A DNA stretch of 64,000 bases from an uncultured Ferrovum sp. (GCA_903893215.1 CAITLJ010000002.1:40899-104898); one strand, 5' to 3'. Shown: positions 18,601 to 27,584, counted from the stretch's first letter. The notes: a model not told the origin generated them from the letters alone. Made by a program: numbers and translations.

Positions 18601-18695
18601 CGGCGCTGAGCCTGTTCGTGGTGCCGGTGGTATTCACGTTCATCTCGGACTTCGAAAACCTGCTCGGCCGTCTCAGGGTGAAACTGACCGGCTAG
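15642..18695 (+). CDS. RND efflux pump permease (HAE-1/AcrB family)
   Basis: A 1017-aa inner-membrane pump with the AcrB-type layout: TM1 at the N-terminus, a large porter domain, TM2-TM6, a second porter domain and TM8-TM12. The proton-relay Asp pair is present in TM4 (ILVDDAIVEVENIERH, about residue 400). The sequence GFIPPEDRGY opens the second large loop. With the preceding two genes it completes a drive-from-periplasm efflux machine. No local regulator is adjacent. Its TAG stop sits in a CTAG palindrome that also ends the convergent DUF4197 gene. Confidence 0.93.
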   Translation: MNFATWSIRNPIPAIVLFVLLTIAGIHGFRALGVQDFPDLDLPTVKVSLRLPGAAPAQLETDVARKVEDSMATLQGLKHLYTTIKDGQVDIVAEFVLERPLTEAVNDVKDALDRVRTDLPTDLEQPQVTKVSIGPGGPFATYAVTSDRLDEEGISWFVDDTVARTLLAVPGVGEFDRTGGGQREVQVVVDPHRLDARGVSVADVSRALRRVQQENSGGRGQLGGAEQGVRTIATLRQAGELAALPVTISADHWVRLGDVATIQDTLADRTTAARLDGAPAVGFQVLRSKGYDVVKVARGVDAALARLEQEHPGIKVQKVTNTVTHTEENYQGSMRMLYEGALLAVVVVWLFLRDWRATVVGAAALPLSIIPTFAVMQLVGFALNGISLLALSVVVGILVDDAIVEVENIERHLRMGKSVRDATVEAVTEIALPVMATTMALVVVFLPTAFMSGIPGLIFRQFGWTAVTAILASLLVARVVTPMMADALMRHTGTSERADGAVMRTYLRMAQWCLRHRWVTALGAGAFFLASLALIPYIPKGFIPPEDRGYTAVTVETPPGSSLETTLQATEAARRAIAEGPRKLPGIANILSTVGSANAPSAGEVRKGSLTITLTPEGTRPGQTELENMIRARLAEVPGARFSMGSGGPGEKLEVVLTGRDTTTLKASAAAIERDLHTIVYLSGIVSSASIERPELIITPHATQAAEMGINTQTIGDTVRIATNGDFNAALAKLNLDNRQLAIRVRIPEAARQDAATLGNLRIASRMGLIPLASVADISLRSGPSQIDRYDRNRYVKVTADLGGYPLGNAVATAMKLPSVIHLPASVHLVNSGDAEVMAELFTSFGLAMVIGVACVYGVLILLFKDFFQPVTILSAVPLSLGGAFIGLLAAHAQLGLPALIGLVMLLGIVTKNSILLVEYAIMSMHTQGFSIREALLDACHKRARPIVMTTVAMVAGMLPLALGLDGGNAFRQTMATAVIGGLVTSTALSLFVVPVVFTFISDFENLLGRLRVKLTG

Positions 18696-19399
18696 TTCAG
18701 CGCGGCACCAAACACCTTGGTGAGCAGTTTGGTGCCCTGCCCCACCGGATCCTGCCGGATCGCCTGTTCCTGCTCACCGATCACGGTATACAGGCTGTCG
18801 AGCGCCTTGCTCGCCACATACTGTTCCAGGTTGACGTCCTCGGCCTTGACCAGACCAAAGCTGGCGGCCTTGCCTGCCAGCTGGTTATAGCTCTGCGCCA
18901 CCCCTAGCTTGGCTGTGGCCTGCCTGACGATCGGCAGGAATTTCTCCATCAGGGGCGCTTGGGTGGTGCGCTTGAAATACTGGGTGGCTGCATCGTTGCC
19001 ACCGGTCAGGATGCCCTTGGCATCTTCCAGGCTCATCTTTTTCACCGAATCGAGCAAGAGGGTCTTCGCTTCGGGCACCGCCGCCTCGGCAGCCCGGTTC
19101 ATGGCTGTAATCAGCTCGTCTGCCTGGGCACCCATCCCAAACATGCGCAGGCCACTCTCCAGCTTGGCCACGGTGGGCGGCAGCGGAATCCTGAAGCGCG
19201 GATTGCCGAGAAAACCATCCGTGGCGCCCAGTTGGGCCACGGCCACGCCGGTTCCCTTGCTGAGCGCTTCCTTCAGTCCTGCCGAAACGTCGGCATTGCT
19301 TAACAGGTCGAGTGCACCAGCGCAGGCCGGACTGACCAGCGTCAGCGGCAGCGTGAAAGCCAGCAAGGAGGCCGCCAGCAGGCCAACACGGATGCGCAT
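18692..19399 (-). CDS. DUF4197 family exported protein
   Basis: A 235-aa protein with a Sec signal peptide (MRIRVGLLAASLLAFTLPLTL, cut near ACAGA). The mature helical part has the family's features: DVSAGLKEALSKGTGVAV near the N-terminus, NPRFRIPLPPTVAKLE, and the C-terminal KALDSLYTVIGEQEQAIRQDP. No function is known for this periplasmic family. It is monocistronic, convergent with the RND operon, and overlaps it by 4 bp. Confidence 0.85.
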   Translation of the reverse strand: MRIRVGLLAASLLAFTLPLTLVSPACAGALDLLSNADVSAGLKEALSKGTGVAVAQLGATDGFLGNPRFRIPLPPTVAKLESGLRMFGMGAQADELITAMNRAAEAAVPEAKTLLLDSVKKMSLEDAKGILTGGNDAATQYFKRTTQAPLMEKFLPIVRQATAKLGVAQSYNQLAGKAASFGLVKAEDVNLEQYVASKALDSLYTVIGEQEQAIRQDPVGQGTKLLTKVFGAALN

Positions 19400-19535
19400 G
19401 ATTGGAGCTCTCGATCATTACCGAAAGCGCTCATTCTGGCACAGCTGCCAGACCACAGGGCGCCAGCTCGTCCCTGGCAGCCGGTCGAATGTGAGGCTGA
19501 TCTGCGGGATGGGATCACGCAAGCCCGGCAGGCGC

Positions 19536-20507
19536 TTAGTGCGCCGTGAAGCCGATCGGATGGCGCACCTTGCTGCCACGCAGCCGGAAATGCGCTGCAG
19601 TCAGGCGATCAGCCTTGGCCAGACGCGCGGTGCCAAGCGCATCCAGCAGTGCCTTGCGCATTTCGCGCGGTGCGATTCCGGCCACCAGCGTCAGCACATC
19701 TGCATCGAGCGCATCGGCAAACGGCAATTGATGCTCGTGCACCAGCCCATGATAGATGTTACGGCCTATCACCCGTCCCTCTTCCACGCTGGGGCTGCGC
19801 ACCTCGTAGACCTGCATGCGCGACAGGATGTGGTCAGGAATGATGCTGAGATCATTGGCTGTGGCGATCCAGAACACAGCCGAAGCATTCAGCTCCACGC
19901 CCAGATACTCATCATTGAAGTGGCTTGAGGTTTCGGGCTCCATCAGCTGCAGCAGCGCACCAAAGGGATCATGGCGGGCATCACCGCCGCACTTGTCGAG
20001 CTCATCGAGCAGGAATACCGAATTGGCGAAGGGGTCATCAATCAGGGCCTCGGCGATCCGGCCATGGCGCGCCCCGCTCCAGGTGGGTGAGGCCCCCGAC
20101 AGCACCCAGCCGGCGGTGGTGGTGCCCATCGACAGGAAATGGAATGGCACCTGCATGGCTTGCGCCAGACATTTTGAGAAGTAGGTCTTGCCCACCCCGG
20201 GATCGCCCGCGAGCAATATCGGGATCAGGTTGGGCAGGGAACGGCCGCAGGCGGCCAACTCCACAAAGCGCGCCATGTCATCGACCACCTCGGCAAAATT
20301 GGGGCACTGATCGCGCAGGGGGTCGAGCGCCTCTGCATGAGCCGGCTTGGCCACAAAGCGTTCTTCGCCGCGCTCCAGCATCTTGGCGTACACCTTGCGG
20401 AGGTGCGCGGCATTTGGTGATTCGGCACAGTCGTCCAGCGCCTTTTCGACCTGACGGTTCTGATACACCCTGACAGTGCTTCCCAGCATCACAGCTTCGT
20501 CGGTCAT
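19536..20507 (-). CDS. Lon-like AAA+ ATPase without protease domain
   Basis: A 323-aa AAA+ protein. Walker A is GDPGVGKTYFSK (about residue 100), Walker B is VFLLDELDK, sensor 1 is FWIATAND and an arginine-finger region follows (HILSRMQVYEV). The nearest look is the ATPase module of Lon, but there is no LonA N-domain and no Ser-Lys protease domain after the AAA lid. The start MTDEAVM has GGGAGAT upstream; the longer frame to 20540 lacks this. It may be a stand-alone remodelling ATPase; substrates are unknown. It is divergent from the S46 peptidase gene. Confidence 0.75.
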   Translation of the reverse strand: MTDEAVMLGSTVRVYQNRQVEKALDDCAESPNAAHLRKVYAKMLERGEERFVAKPAHAEALDPLRDQCPNFAEVVDDMARFVELAACGRSLPNLIPILLAGDPGVGKTYFSKCLAQAMQVPFHFLSMGTTTAGWVLSGASPTWSGARHGRIAEALIDDPFANSVFLLDELDKCGGDARHDPFGALLQLMEPETSSHFNDEYLGVELNASAVFWIATANDLSIIPDHILSRMQVYEVRSPSVEEGRVIGRNIYHGLVHEHQLPFADALDADVLTLVAGIAPREMRKALLDALGTARLAKADRLTAAHFRLRGSKVRHPIGFTAH

Positions 20508-20594
20508 CTCGATCTCCCGGTTCGCCTCATCTCGCCGCAAGCCTGGGCGCCTGCTAGCATCCCAGCACGATCACCGTTGGAACCCGCGCCCCAA

Positions 20595-22724
20595 ATGAGC
20601 CACCCGAACCCAGCCGGAAATGTTTCGCCTGCAATCTGTACTACGACCACACCACGCCAACCCTTGAGGATTTTTGCTGCACTTGCACTGAGCCTGACAC
20701 TGCCCTTGCAAACGGCATTTGGCGAAGAGGGCATGTGGACACTCGATCACCTGCCCCTGGCAGCCATGCAGCGTGATATCGGCTTCACGCCACCCGCCGG
20801 CTGGGCGGAGCACCTGCAACGTTCGGCAGTGCGCCTGGCGGGCGGCTGCTCGGGTTCCTTCGTGAGCCCGGACGGGCTGGTGCTGACCAATCATCACTGT
20901 GCGGTCGCCTGTGTGGAGCAACTGTCCAGCAAGACGCAGGATCTGGTGCAGCAGGGCTTTCAGGCGCACCGCCGCGAGGAGGAGCAGCGCTGCCCGGACA
21001 TGGAGCTAAACCAGCTGCAGGACATCACTGACGTGACTGGCACCGTGCAGGCAGCGCTGGGCAGCCTGCGCGGTGCAGAATACGCGGCGGCCAAACGCAA
21101 GATCGAAGCGCAGCTGACTGCCGAATGCGCCGGTGAAGACACCGCCCGCAAACGCTGCGACATGGTGGAGCTTTATCAGGGGGCGCGTTTCAATCTTTAT
21201 CGCTACCGACGCTATCAGGACGTGCGCCTGGTCTTTGCGCCCGAGGTGACGGTGGCCTTCTTTGGCGGCGACCCCGACAATTTCAGCTTTCCTCGTTTCA
21301 ACCTCGATTGCGCGTTCCTACGCGCCTATGAGAATGGCCAACCGGTACACAGCACCGATTACCTGCCCTTTCATGCGGCCGGGGCCGCCGAAGGTGAGCC
21401 GGTGTTCGTGCTCGGGCATCCGGGCCGCACCCTGCGTGGTCTCACCGACGCCCAGTTGGCAGCCCGCCGCGAAGTGGAGCTGATCCCCGAATTGCTACGC
21501 CTGTCACAGTTGCGCGGCTACCTCACCCGCGATGCCGAGACCAACGCCGAGGAAGCCCGGATCGGCCATACCGACCTGTTTCGGGTGGAAAACGCGCGCA
21601 AGGCCCTGCTTGGCACGCTGGGTACCCTGCAGGACCCGACTTTTCTGCAATCACACGCCAGTGCCGAACATGCGCTGCAGGCATGGGTAAAAACGCGCAG
21701 TGATCTTCCTGCGGAAACGGCACAGGCCTGGGATCAGGTGGCCGAGGCGATGGCGCGCTATCGCCAGTTTGCCGCTGATTATTCGCTGCTGGAAACCCGC
21801 CTGCTGGGCAGCCCGCTCCTGCGCCAGGCGCGCACCCTGGTTCGGGCCGCACGGGAGCGTACCCTGCCAGACGCCGAGCGACTGCCGGAATACAGTCAGG
21901 CGGCGCTGCCGCGCACGGAACAGCTGGTACTCAATACCAGCCCGGTCTATCCGGAGTATGAGCAACGCCTTCTGGCCCGGGGGCTGGTGGAGTTGCGCGA
22001 GGTGCTCGGCAGCGACCATCCGCTGGTCCGTCAGGTGCTGGGCAAGGAAAGTCCTGAAGCGATGGCCGAGCGCGTGATCCGACAAAGTGCGCTGGCCTCG
22101 CTGGAAGCCCGGCGCGCGCTGTGGCAAGGCGGCGCAGCAGCGGTGCAGGCCAGCCACGACCCACTGCTGGCGCTGGCCAGCGCGCTCGACGGCACGGCCC
22201 GCGCACTGCGCAAGCGCAAGGAAGAGGACGTCGACAGTGTGGTACGCCGCAATGCCGACCTGATCAACCGGGCGCGCTTTGCACGGGACGGCGATGGCGT
22301 CTATCCGGACGCCACCTTCACGCTCCGTCTGACCTATGGTCGGGTGGGCGGTTGGCAGGAAGGGGATCACAGCATTGCGCCCTTCACTGACTTTGCCGGG
22401 GCGTTTGTCCGCAATACCGGCGCCGACCCGTTCCGACTTCCGGCCAGCTGGCTGGCGGCGCAGTCGCAGCTGCCGGCCGCACAGCCGTTCAACTTCACCA
22501 CCACCAATGACATCATTGGTGGCAATTCGGGCAGCCCGACGGTCAACCGCGCTGGCGAACTGGTCGGACTGATTTTCGACGGCAACCAGCACAGCGCCGG
22601 CGGTGCTTTTTACTACGATCCGGCGCAGAACCGCGCGATTGCCGTGCATGCCGGCGCCATCCTCAGTGCGCTGGAGCTGGTCTATGCCAATCCGACCCTG
22701 GCGCGTGAACTGCGCCAGCATTGA
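20595..22724 (+). CDS. S46 family dipeptidyl-peptidase, DPP7-like
   Basis: About 709 aa, exported (hydrophobic IFAALALSLTLPLQTAFG). It is a chymotrypsin-fold serine peptidase with the catalytic His in LTNHHCAV, an Asp in the GGDPDNFSFPRFNLD region and the nucleophile in GGNSGSPTVN. The residue 18 after the catalytic Ser, which sets P1 preference in this family (Arg in acidic-specific DPP11, Gly in DPP7), is Gly here (LIFDGNQ), so hydrophobic P1 residues are expected. The GEEGMWT mature start is typical. A TTG at 20577 is an alternative start. Likely role: periplasmic release of dipeptides for nutrition. Confidence 0.88.
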   Translation: MSHPNPAGNVSPAICTTTTPRQPLRIFAALALSLTLPLQTAFGEEGMWTLDHLPLAAMQRDIGFTPPAGWAEHLQRSAVRLAGGCSGSFVSPDGLVLTNHHCAVACVEQLSSKTQDLVQQGFQAHRREEEQRCPDMELNQLQDITDVTGTVQAALGSLRGAEYAAAKRKIEAQLTAECAGEDTARKRCDMVELYQGARFNLYRYRRYQDVRLVFAPEVTVAFFGGDPDNFSFPRFNLDCAFLRAYENGQPVHSTDYLPFHAAGAAEGEPVFVLGHPGRTLRGLTDAQLAARREVELIPELLRLSQLRGYLTRDAETNAEEARIGHTDLFRVENARKALLGTLGTLQDPTFLQSHASAEHALQAWVKTRSDLPAETAQAWDQVAEAMARYRQFAADYSLLETRLLGSPLLRQARTLVRAARERTLPDAERLPEYSQAALPRTEQLVLNTSPVYPEYEQRLLARGLVELREVLGSDHPLVRQVLGKESPEAMAERVIRQSALASLEARRALWQGGAAAVQASHDPLLALASALDGTARALRKRKEEDVDSVVRRNADLINRARFARDGDGVYPDATFTLRLTYGRVGGWQEGDHSIAPFTDFAGAFVRNTGADPFRLPASWLAAQSQLPAAQPFNFTTTNDIIGGNSGSPTVNRAGELVGLIFDGNQHSAGGAFYYDPAQNRAIAVHAGAILSALELVYANPTLARELRQH

Positions 22725-22726
22725 TC

Positions 22727-25039
22727 TCAAGGCATGAACAGGTCCTTCACCGGGGCCAGCCAGTCGAACTCCATCACGGCCAGAGGCACGAAGGCCACGA
22801 TGGCGAGGCCCACGGTCATCACCGCCACCGGCAGGATCCAGCGCTCAAAGCGATGGTAGAAGTCCAGGTGGCGCACCTCCTCGTCGGCCGCATCAATCTC
22901 GGCCTCACCGATGGTCTGCCGGGTGAGCAGCTGGTTGAGCGCGACGGGGGGCAGCAGATAGCCAAGCTCGAAAGCCACCAGCACCATCATCCAGAAATGC
23001 ACCGGGTCGATACGATTGGCGTAGGCGATCGGCGCCAGCGTGCCGGACACCAGGATCACCGCCCCGAATGGATCCATGATCATTCCCAGCACCACTTTGG
23101 TGACCGTGAGGAAGGCCATGGCCACCCAGATATTGTCGAAATGTTGTGGGGCGAGCGACATCATTTCCGAGCGCTCCACCACTCCGCCCACCGCCAGCGA
23201 CAGGGCCATCAGCGATATCAGGGCACCGATATGGCCAATCGTCTCGTTGGTGGCCGTGCGGATGGCCGGCTCCAGACGAAGCGTGGCATCGCCTTCTGCA
23301 ACCGCTGCCGCAGCGCGCGCGTCGAGCGGCGAAAAGGCATGTGCCTGGCCACCCGGTACGGCCTGTGCAGTCATCTGCTGCGGGCCGTCTGCACGCGCCA
23401 GCGCCTTCAGCGTGCCCTGCGCCAGCATCTGTCCCGGCCCCTGCGGTGACAGTCGCTTCAAGGTGCCACCAGCGCCAGTGGTGCGGTGATTGAGCCACTT
23501 GTCGAGCACCAGCAGGATCAGCATCAGGATCGGCATGATGGTGGGTGCCGTGATTTCATTCAGGTGCGTGTCGAGCGCGTACGAATAAAACAGGATCACC
23601 GCCGCGGTCATCGCCACATAGGGCAGCACAGCGGGCAGTTGGCGCAGCATGCCGCGCAGCGCGACTACCGGCACCTCGATCACCGACACCTGGGTTCGCC
23701 GCAACTGTGAAGCCAGGAAAAACAACGACGAGGTGAGCAGGAACACGAAAAAGCCCCAGTGATACAGCTTGGCGGTGGTGACCTGCTTGTTGAGCATGGC
23801 AATCAGCACCACCAGCAGGCACGGACGCAGCACCACCCCCAACGAACCCGACATCGCCGTGGCAGCCAGGGCAAACTGGCGCGTGCCGCCCGCATGGCGC
23901 ACTTCATGGTAGATGATGCCGCCAGCCGCGATCACAAAGATACCTGACGCACCCGTGTAGGCGGTTGGCAGGGCGGCCCCCAGCAGGATGACGTAAGTCA
24001 GCACCTCGGGCGACAGGCGCCAGGGCCGCAGGATGTTGAGGAACTGATCCACGATGCGGGTCTGCTTGAGCAGCATGCCAGCCAGGATGAACAGCGCCAG
24101 ATTGAGGAAAATGCCCGGCAGCTCCATCAGCTGATTGATATAAATGGCCAGACCGGACGGGTGGTTGTGCGCGATGAAATAGACGCCACTGAGGATACCC
24201 ATCTGGGCAAACAGCGGCACCGACAGCAAGGCCAGCCCCCAGGTACCGCGCCCGGCGCCGGCCGGCGGTGCCTTCAGCGACCGGACCCCGGCGATCAGGG
24301 TGAGCGCAGCAAACATCAGGCACCACAACACGTGGATTGCCGGATGTTCCACGGCAAGGCCGGTGGCGACGGTGATCTGGTAGTAACGGACGCAGGAATG
24401 CAGCAGCAATGCCGAGGCAATGGTGACCGACCAGTTCTGGATGCGGTAATCGCGCTCAAAACGCGGCGGACGGATACAGATGTGGTGGAAGCCCAGCGTG
24501 GTGGTAAGGCCTGCCAGTGCCACGATCGCCAGCAGGATCAGCGAACGGTTTTCAGTGCCCACCTGGAACAGAAAAAAGAAGCTGGTTTCCATGGTGCGGA
24601 AGGCCCGCACACCAGGGGTCAGATGGCTGACAATGCGTTGATAAAGATCGTGCTTCTGGCGGCATACCTCGCGACCGGCCAGCAGCGAGGTGCGCAGGTC
24701 GGCGCTCGATTCCTTGCTGTCGGCAAACAGGGCATCCACGGAATCACCCGACGCGACTGCCGGCCCGGCAGCCGTGGCCCCCTGCCGCGCCACTTCGGCA
24801 TCGATATCCTGATCCGGATTGCAGTCGGGTTTGACCGGGTCGGCGCGCAGCATGAAGTACTGCACATGGGCCACCGGATCGCCGTACAAGGCCTCACCCA
24901 GATGCAACAGGCGACCATGCAGCATTTCGCCGGTACTGATCACCAGCGTCAGCATCAGCAGCAGGAACACGGGCAGACTGGACAGCCATTCCAGTGCCGT
25001 GCGTCCAAGAAAACGCTTGGGGCTTTCCGGTGCGCTCAT
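22727..25039 (-). CDS. TRAP-type large permease with extended N-terminus (AdeT-associated)
   Basis: A 770-aa membrane protein. The C-terminal two thirds match a DctM-like permease (GIFLNLALFILAGMLLKQTR, TGASGIFVIAAGGIIYHEV, GMIMDPFGAVILVSGTLAP, ELGYLLPPVALNQLL). The first 270 residues add several further TM helices around a soluble loop (about residues 45-150), where a DctQ-like small subunit might be fused. A hydrophilic insert lies near residues 520-590. It starts 1 bp after the solute-binding gene, with GGAAG upstream. The partner DctQ is not a separate gene here. Likely substrate: an organic anion, unproven. Confidence 0.8.
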   Translation of the reverse strand: MSAPESPKRFLGRTALEWLSSLPVFLLLMLTLVISTGEMLHGRLLHLGEALYGDPVAHVQYFMLRADPVKPDCNPDQDIDAEVARQGATAAGPAVASGDSVDALFADSKESSADLRTSLLAGREVCRQKHDLYQRIVSHLTPGVRAFRTMETSFFFLFQVGTENRSLILLAIVALAGLTTTLGFHHICIRPPRFERDYRIQNWSVTIASALLLHSCVRYYQITVATGLAVEHPAIHVLWCLMFAALTLIAGVRSLKAPPAGAGRGTWGLALLSVPLFAQMGILSGVYFIAHNHPSGLAIYINQLMELPGIFLNLALFILAGMLLKQTRIVDQFLNILRPWRLSPEVLTYVILLGAALPTAYTGASGIFVIAAGGIIYHEVRHAGGTRQFALAATAMSGSLGVVLRPCLLVVLIAMLNKQVTTAKLYHWGFFVFLLTSSLFFLASQLRRTQVSVIEVPVVALRGMLRQLPAVLPYVAMTAAVILFYSYALDTHLNEITAPTIMPILMLILLVLDKWLNHRTTGAGGTLKRLSPQGPGQMLAQGTLKALARADGPQQMTAQAVPGGQAHAFSPLDARAAAAVAEGDATLRLEPAIRTATNETIGHIGALISLMALSLAVGGVVERSEMMSLAPQHFDNIWVAMAFLTVTKVVLGMIMDPFGAVILVSGTLAPIAYANRIDPVHFWMMVLVAFELGYLLPPVALNQLLTRQTIGEAEIDAADEEVRHLDFYHRFERWILPVAVMTVGLAIVAFVPLAVMEFDWLAPVKDLFMP

Positions 25040-25040
25040 C

Positions 25041-26090
25041 TTACTTCCACTCTTCTTCGGACTTGGTGGCGCACTCGGCATCGGCCGGGTTGATGCTGCA
25101 ACGCACCTTCTTCAGCACTTTCAGGCCGGTCTTGTTGTACAGGCCCTTGTTGGCGATATCGATGCGCGACTCCCGCAGCATCAGGGTGTACTTGTTGCCG
25201 TTTTCCGGTGTGAGGTCCATCCACGTGTCTGCGGGAATGCTGGCTTCCGCAAGGTCGACCAGCTTCATGGCGCGGTCGAACTGACTGGCCCAGTATTCAC
25301 GTGACTTCTGGCCAAAGCCCTCGGGGAATTTGGCCTTGTTGATCACCATCTGGTACGACAGGATCAGGATCGGGAAGCGCCCGACAGCGCCCTTCTTGCC
25401 GATGCCCTTGTAAAGTTCCAGCGGCTTGTAGGCCAGCGCTGGCGCGGCAACGAAATCCACCGAACCATTGTTGAACTTGGTGGAGAAGTTGCTCACATCC
25501 GCCGACACCGGCTGGGCGCCGATGCGCTGGATCATCACGGCCTGCGCCTTGTCATAATCAAACGCGGCCATCTTGATGCCGGCGCAGGCTTCCACCGTGT
25601 TGATGCGACGGTCATTGACGAAAGGATAGGCTGCGCCCATTGGCAGTATGCCCGCCACTTCGTAGTTACCTTCGACCATCAGCTTGGCTGCTTCCGGACG
25701 CGCAAAAGTCTGGATGGTCTTGTGCACCACCTCGTAGCTCGACTTCAGGTCGATCTTGCCATTGCGCAGGATGGTGCTTGCGCCCAGGGAGTCGATCGAG
25801 GCCGATACCTGGTTGAACTGGCGGGTACGGAAACCCATGGCCATCACGCCATCGCACTGGCCGGTGCGAAAATCTTCGGTGGCCACGCGCTCGTCGGTAT
25901 AGCCCTTCAACTCGATCTGCACGCCATTCTTCTGCATGTCCAGCGCGTAATCCTTGGCCAAATTATAGATGTCGCCGCCGGTCCCCAGCATGTCGTACAC
26001 GCAGATCTTTTCGGCGGCCTGGGCTTGACCGCCCAGCAGCAGGCCGGCGCCGAGCAGTGCTGCCGTGTGCAGCCTGGTTTTGGTGTTCAT
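25041..26090 (-). CDS. AdeT-like periplasmic solute-binding protein
   Basis: A 349-aa exported protein (signal peptide ending GGQAQAAEK). It matches the putative solute-binding family that includes Acinetobacter AdeT: KICVYDMLGTGGDIYNLAKDYAL near the N-terminus, and GQCDGVMAMGFRTRQFNQ and WMDLTPENGNKYTLMLRESR later. Start chosen at MNTKTR because GAGGGG precedes it. AdeT was first called an efflux component, but its placement beside a TRAP-type permease argues for uptake. Substrate not identifiable. Part of a four-gene minus-strand operon. Confidence 0.8.
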   Translation of the reverse strand: MNTKTRLHTAALLGAGLLLGGQAQAAEKICVYDMLGTGGDIYNLAKDYALDMQKNGVQIELKGYTDERVATEDFRTGQCDGVMAMGFRTRQFNQVSASIDSLGASTILRNGKIDLKSSYEVVHKTIQTFARPEAAKLMVEGNYEVAGILPMGAAYPFVNDRRINTVEACAGIKMAAFDYDKAQAVMIQRIGAQPVSADVSNFSTKFNNGSVDFVAAPALAYKPLELYKGIGKKGAVGRFPILILSYQMVINKAKFPEGFGQKSREYWASQFDRAMKLVDLAEASIPADTWMDLTPENGNKYTLMLRESRIDIANKGLYNKTGLKVLKKVRCSINPADAECATKSEEEWK

Positions 26091-26119
26091 GTGTTTCCCC
26101 TCTTTGTTATCAATCACGA

Positions 26120-27148
26120 TCAGTTCAGGAATTGATTGGCGTCCACATCGTTTCTGGCCTTCTCATCCCAGAACGTGCCAAAACTGCCCACTGGCGTGCG
26201 GGAACCTGTGCCGATGGTCCAGTCGCGGTCGGACATTTCCTGCAGCAGGGCCAGGCCAATCTCATCGATGTAGCGGTAGTTCTCGCTTTGCTGCGGAATC
26301 GGCATGGTGGCGGCACGGCGGATGACCGCCCGCACCGTGGCGCGGTCATCCAAAGAGGCCGCTGCAATTCCGGCCAGCACATGAGACACGCGCATGCCTT
26401 CGCGCTCACCCTGCGCCATGGCCAGGTCGAACGTGCCGGCAACATCATGGCCCACGGCACCGCCGGGCGTGACCGCCCACACCGTGGCACGGATTGCCTG
26501 CGGCACGCCCCACCACTTGGCGCTGTTCAGGCACGCCATGGCGGCTTCGGCGCGCGGCGGGATGTCACTCGATACATTGATCGGATGCTGGGCAGCAATG
26601 TCATTCACGAAGGCCTGCAGGCCACCGAGCGAGCCGAGCAAGTAGATCAGTTCGTCAAAGTCATTCCTGAAACGCGGACACCCGTGACCATATTCGAATT
26701 TGTACTTGGACTCGAGTTTGGCGCGCATCAGGTCGAATGACGCCAGTTGACGGCGCGCAGTCCGTTCCAGCAGGCGCTTTTGCGCGATGCGGGCATCGAG
26801 CGCTTCGTCGGTGCGCTTGTCGCGCTGGGCACGCAGGTAGCGCAATTCCTCGGCACCCGCATCAAGGTCGGCACACATTTGCGCCGACGACTGGAGCACC
26901 GATTCGAGGCCACTCGGATCGCCATAAAAGGATCGGAACGAGGCGATCAGAGGCACATTGGCCACAGCATAGGTACACCCCATATTCAGATCGGATGTCT
27001 TCAGCACGGGGGGCACTATTTTGGATTCAACCCCGCCCAGCAGCAGGTTGGTGCCACCGCCGACCACCGACTGACAGCCGTTGAGGACAAGCAGGGAACA
27101 CAGGGCCAGAAGCGTGCTGCCGGCGCGAATCAGGGACACAGTTTTCAT
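26120..27148 (-). CDS. Lipoprotein of the AdeT/TRAP cluster, function unknown
   Basis: A 342-aa lipoprotein: the signal peptide ends in LLVLNGC, so Cys is lipidated. After a Gly-rich stretch comes a helical region with many charged residues (LRAQRDKRTDEALDARIAQKRLLERTARRQL, likely a coiled coil, about residues 110-145). C-terminal half: mixed helices, NYRYIDEIGLALLQEM. I recognise no domain; it is reminiscent in role of TatT-like accessory lipoproteins of TRAP systems, but this is by context only. It lies 29 bp upstream of the solute-binding gene. Confidence 0.65.
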   Translation of the reverse strand: MKTVSLIRAGSTLLALCSLLVLNGCQSVVGGGTNLLLGGVESKIVPPVLKTSDLNMGCTYAVANVPLIASFRSFYGDPSGLESVLQSSAQMCADLDAGAEELRYLRAQRDKRTDEALDARIAQKRLLERTARRQLASFDLMRAKLESKYKFEYGHGCPRFRNDFDELIYLLGSLGGLQAFVNDIAAQHPINVSSDIPPRAEAAMACLNSAKWWGVPQAIRATVWAVTPGGAVGHDVAGTFDLAMAQGEREGMRVSHVLAGIAAASLDDRATVRAVIRRAATMPIPQQSENYRYIDEIGLALLQEMSDRDWTIGTGSRTPVGSFGTFWDEKARNDVDANQFLN

Positions 27149-27209
27149 GATGGGCCAAACTCGAGTGGAGGGCGCGGACCAGCCTGACAAGGCCGGCACC
27201 TGGCACGGT

Positions 27210-27584
27210 TCAGGGAATCAGCGGCGTGATCTGGGTGACACGGTCTCGCTGGAATGTCAGGTCATAGCTCGCAAAGCGCGCCTGCGCGGCGGTGCCATCG
27301 TCCATACGCACCACATAACCGTAATGATCAGACTGCGCCGGATTGGCCAGCAGGGGCTCGCCGAGCAGACTGCGCACGCGCAGGCGCGTCATGCCCGGTT
27401 GCACCTTGGCGAGCTGTGCCATGGTCACATAGTCCGGAGCGGGCTTGCTGCGGCTGAACAGGTTGATGGCGGCCAGCGGGACGTCTCCCGGCGCGTGAAC
27501 GCCGGCGCAGGCGCCGAGCATCAATGCTGCGCTGATCACCAACCACGGACTGACATTGCGCCAGGACGCCTTAAACGCTTCCAT
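27210..27584 (-). CDS. BamE/SmpA-OmlA-like small lipoprotein
   Basis: A 124-aa lipoprotein with lipobox LGAC after a hydrophobic segment (SPWLVISAALMLGAC). The mature part has the BamE/OmlA fold signature: MAQLAKVQPGMTRLRVRSLLGEP, then YGYVVRMDDG and YDLTFQRDRVTQI. Classical BamE is short and lies elsewhere in most genomes; here the copy heads the AdeT/TRAP operon, so it is probably a paralogue dedicated to that system. Its upstream 212-bp gap is shared with the histidine-kinase gene. Confidence 0.75.
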   Translation of the reverse strand: MEAFKASWRNVSPWLVISAALMLGACAGVHAPGDVPLAAINLFSRSKPAPDYVTMAQLAKVQPGMTRLRVRSLLGEPLLANPAQSDHYGYVVRMDDGTAAQARFASYDLTFQRDRVTQITPLIP

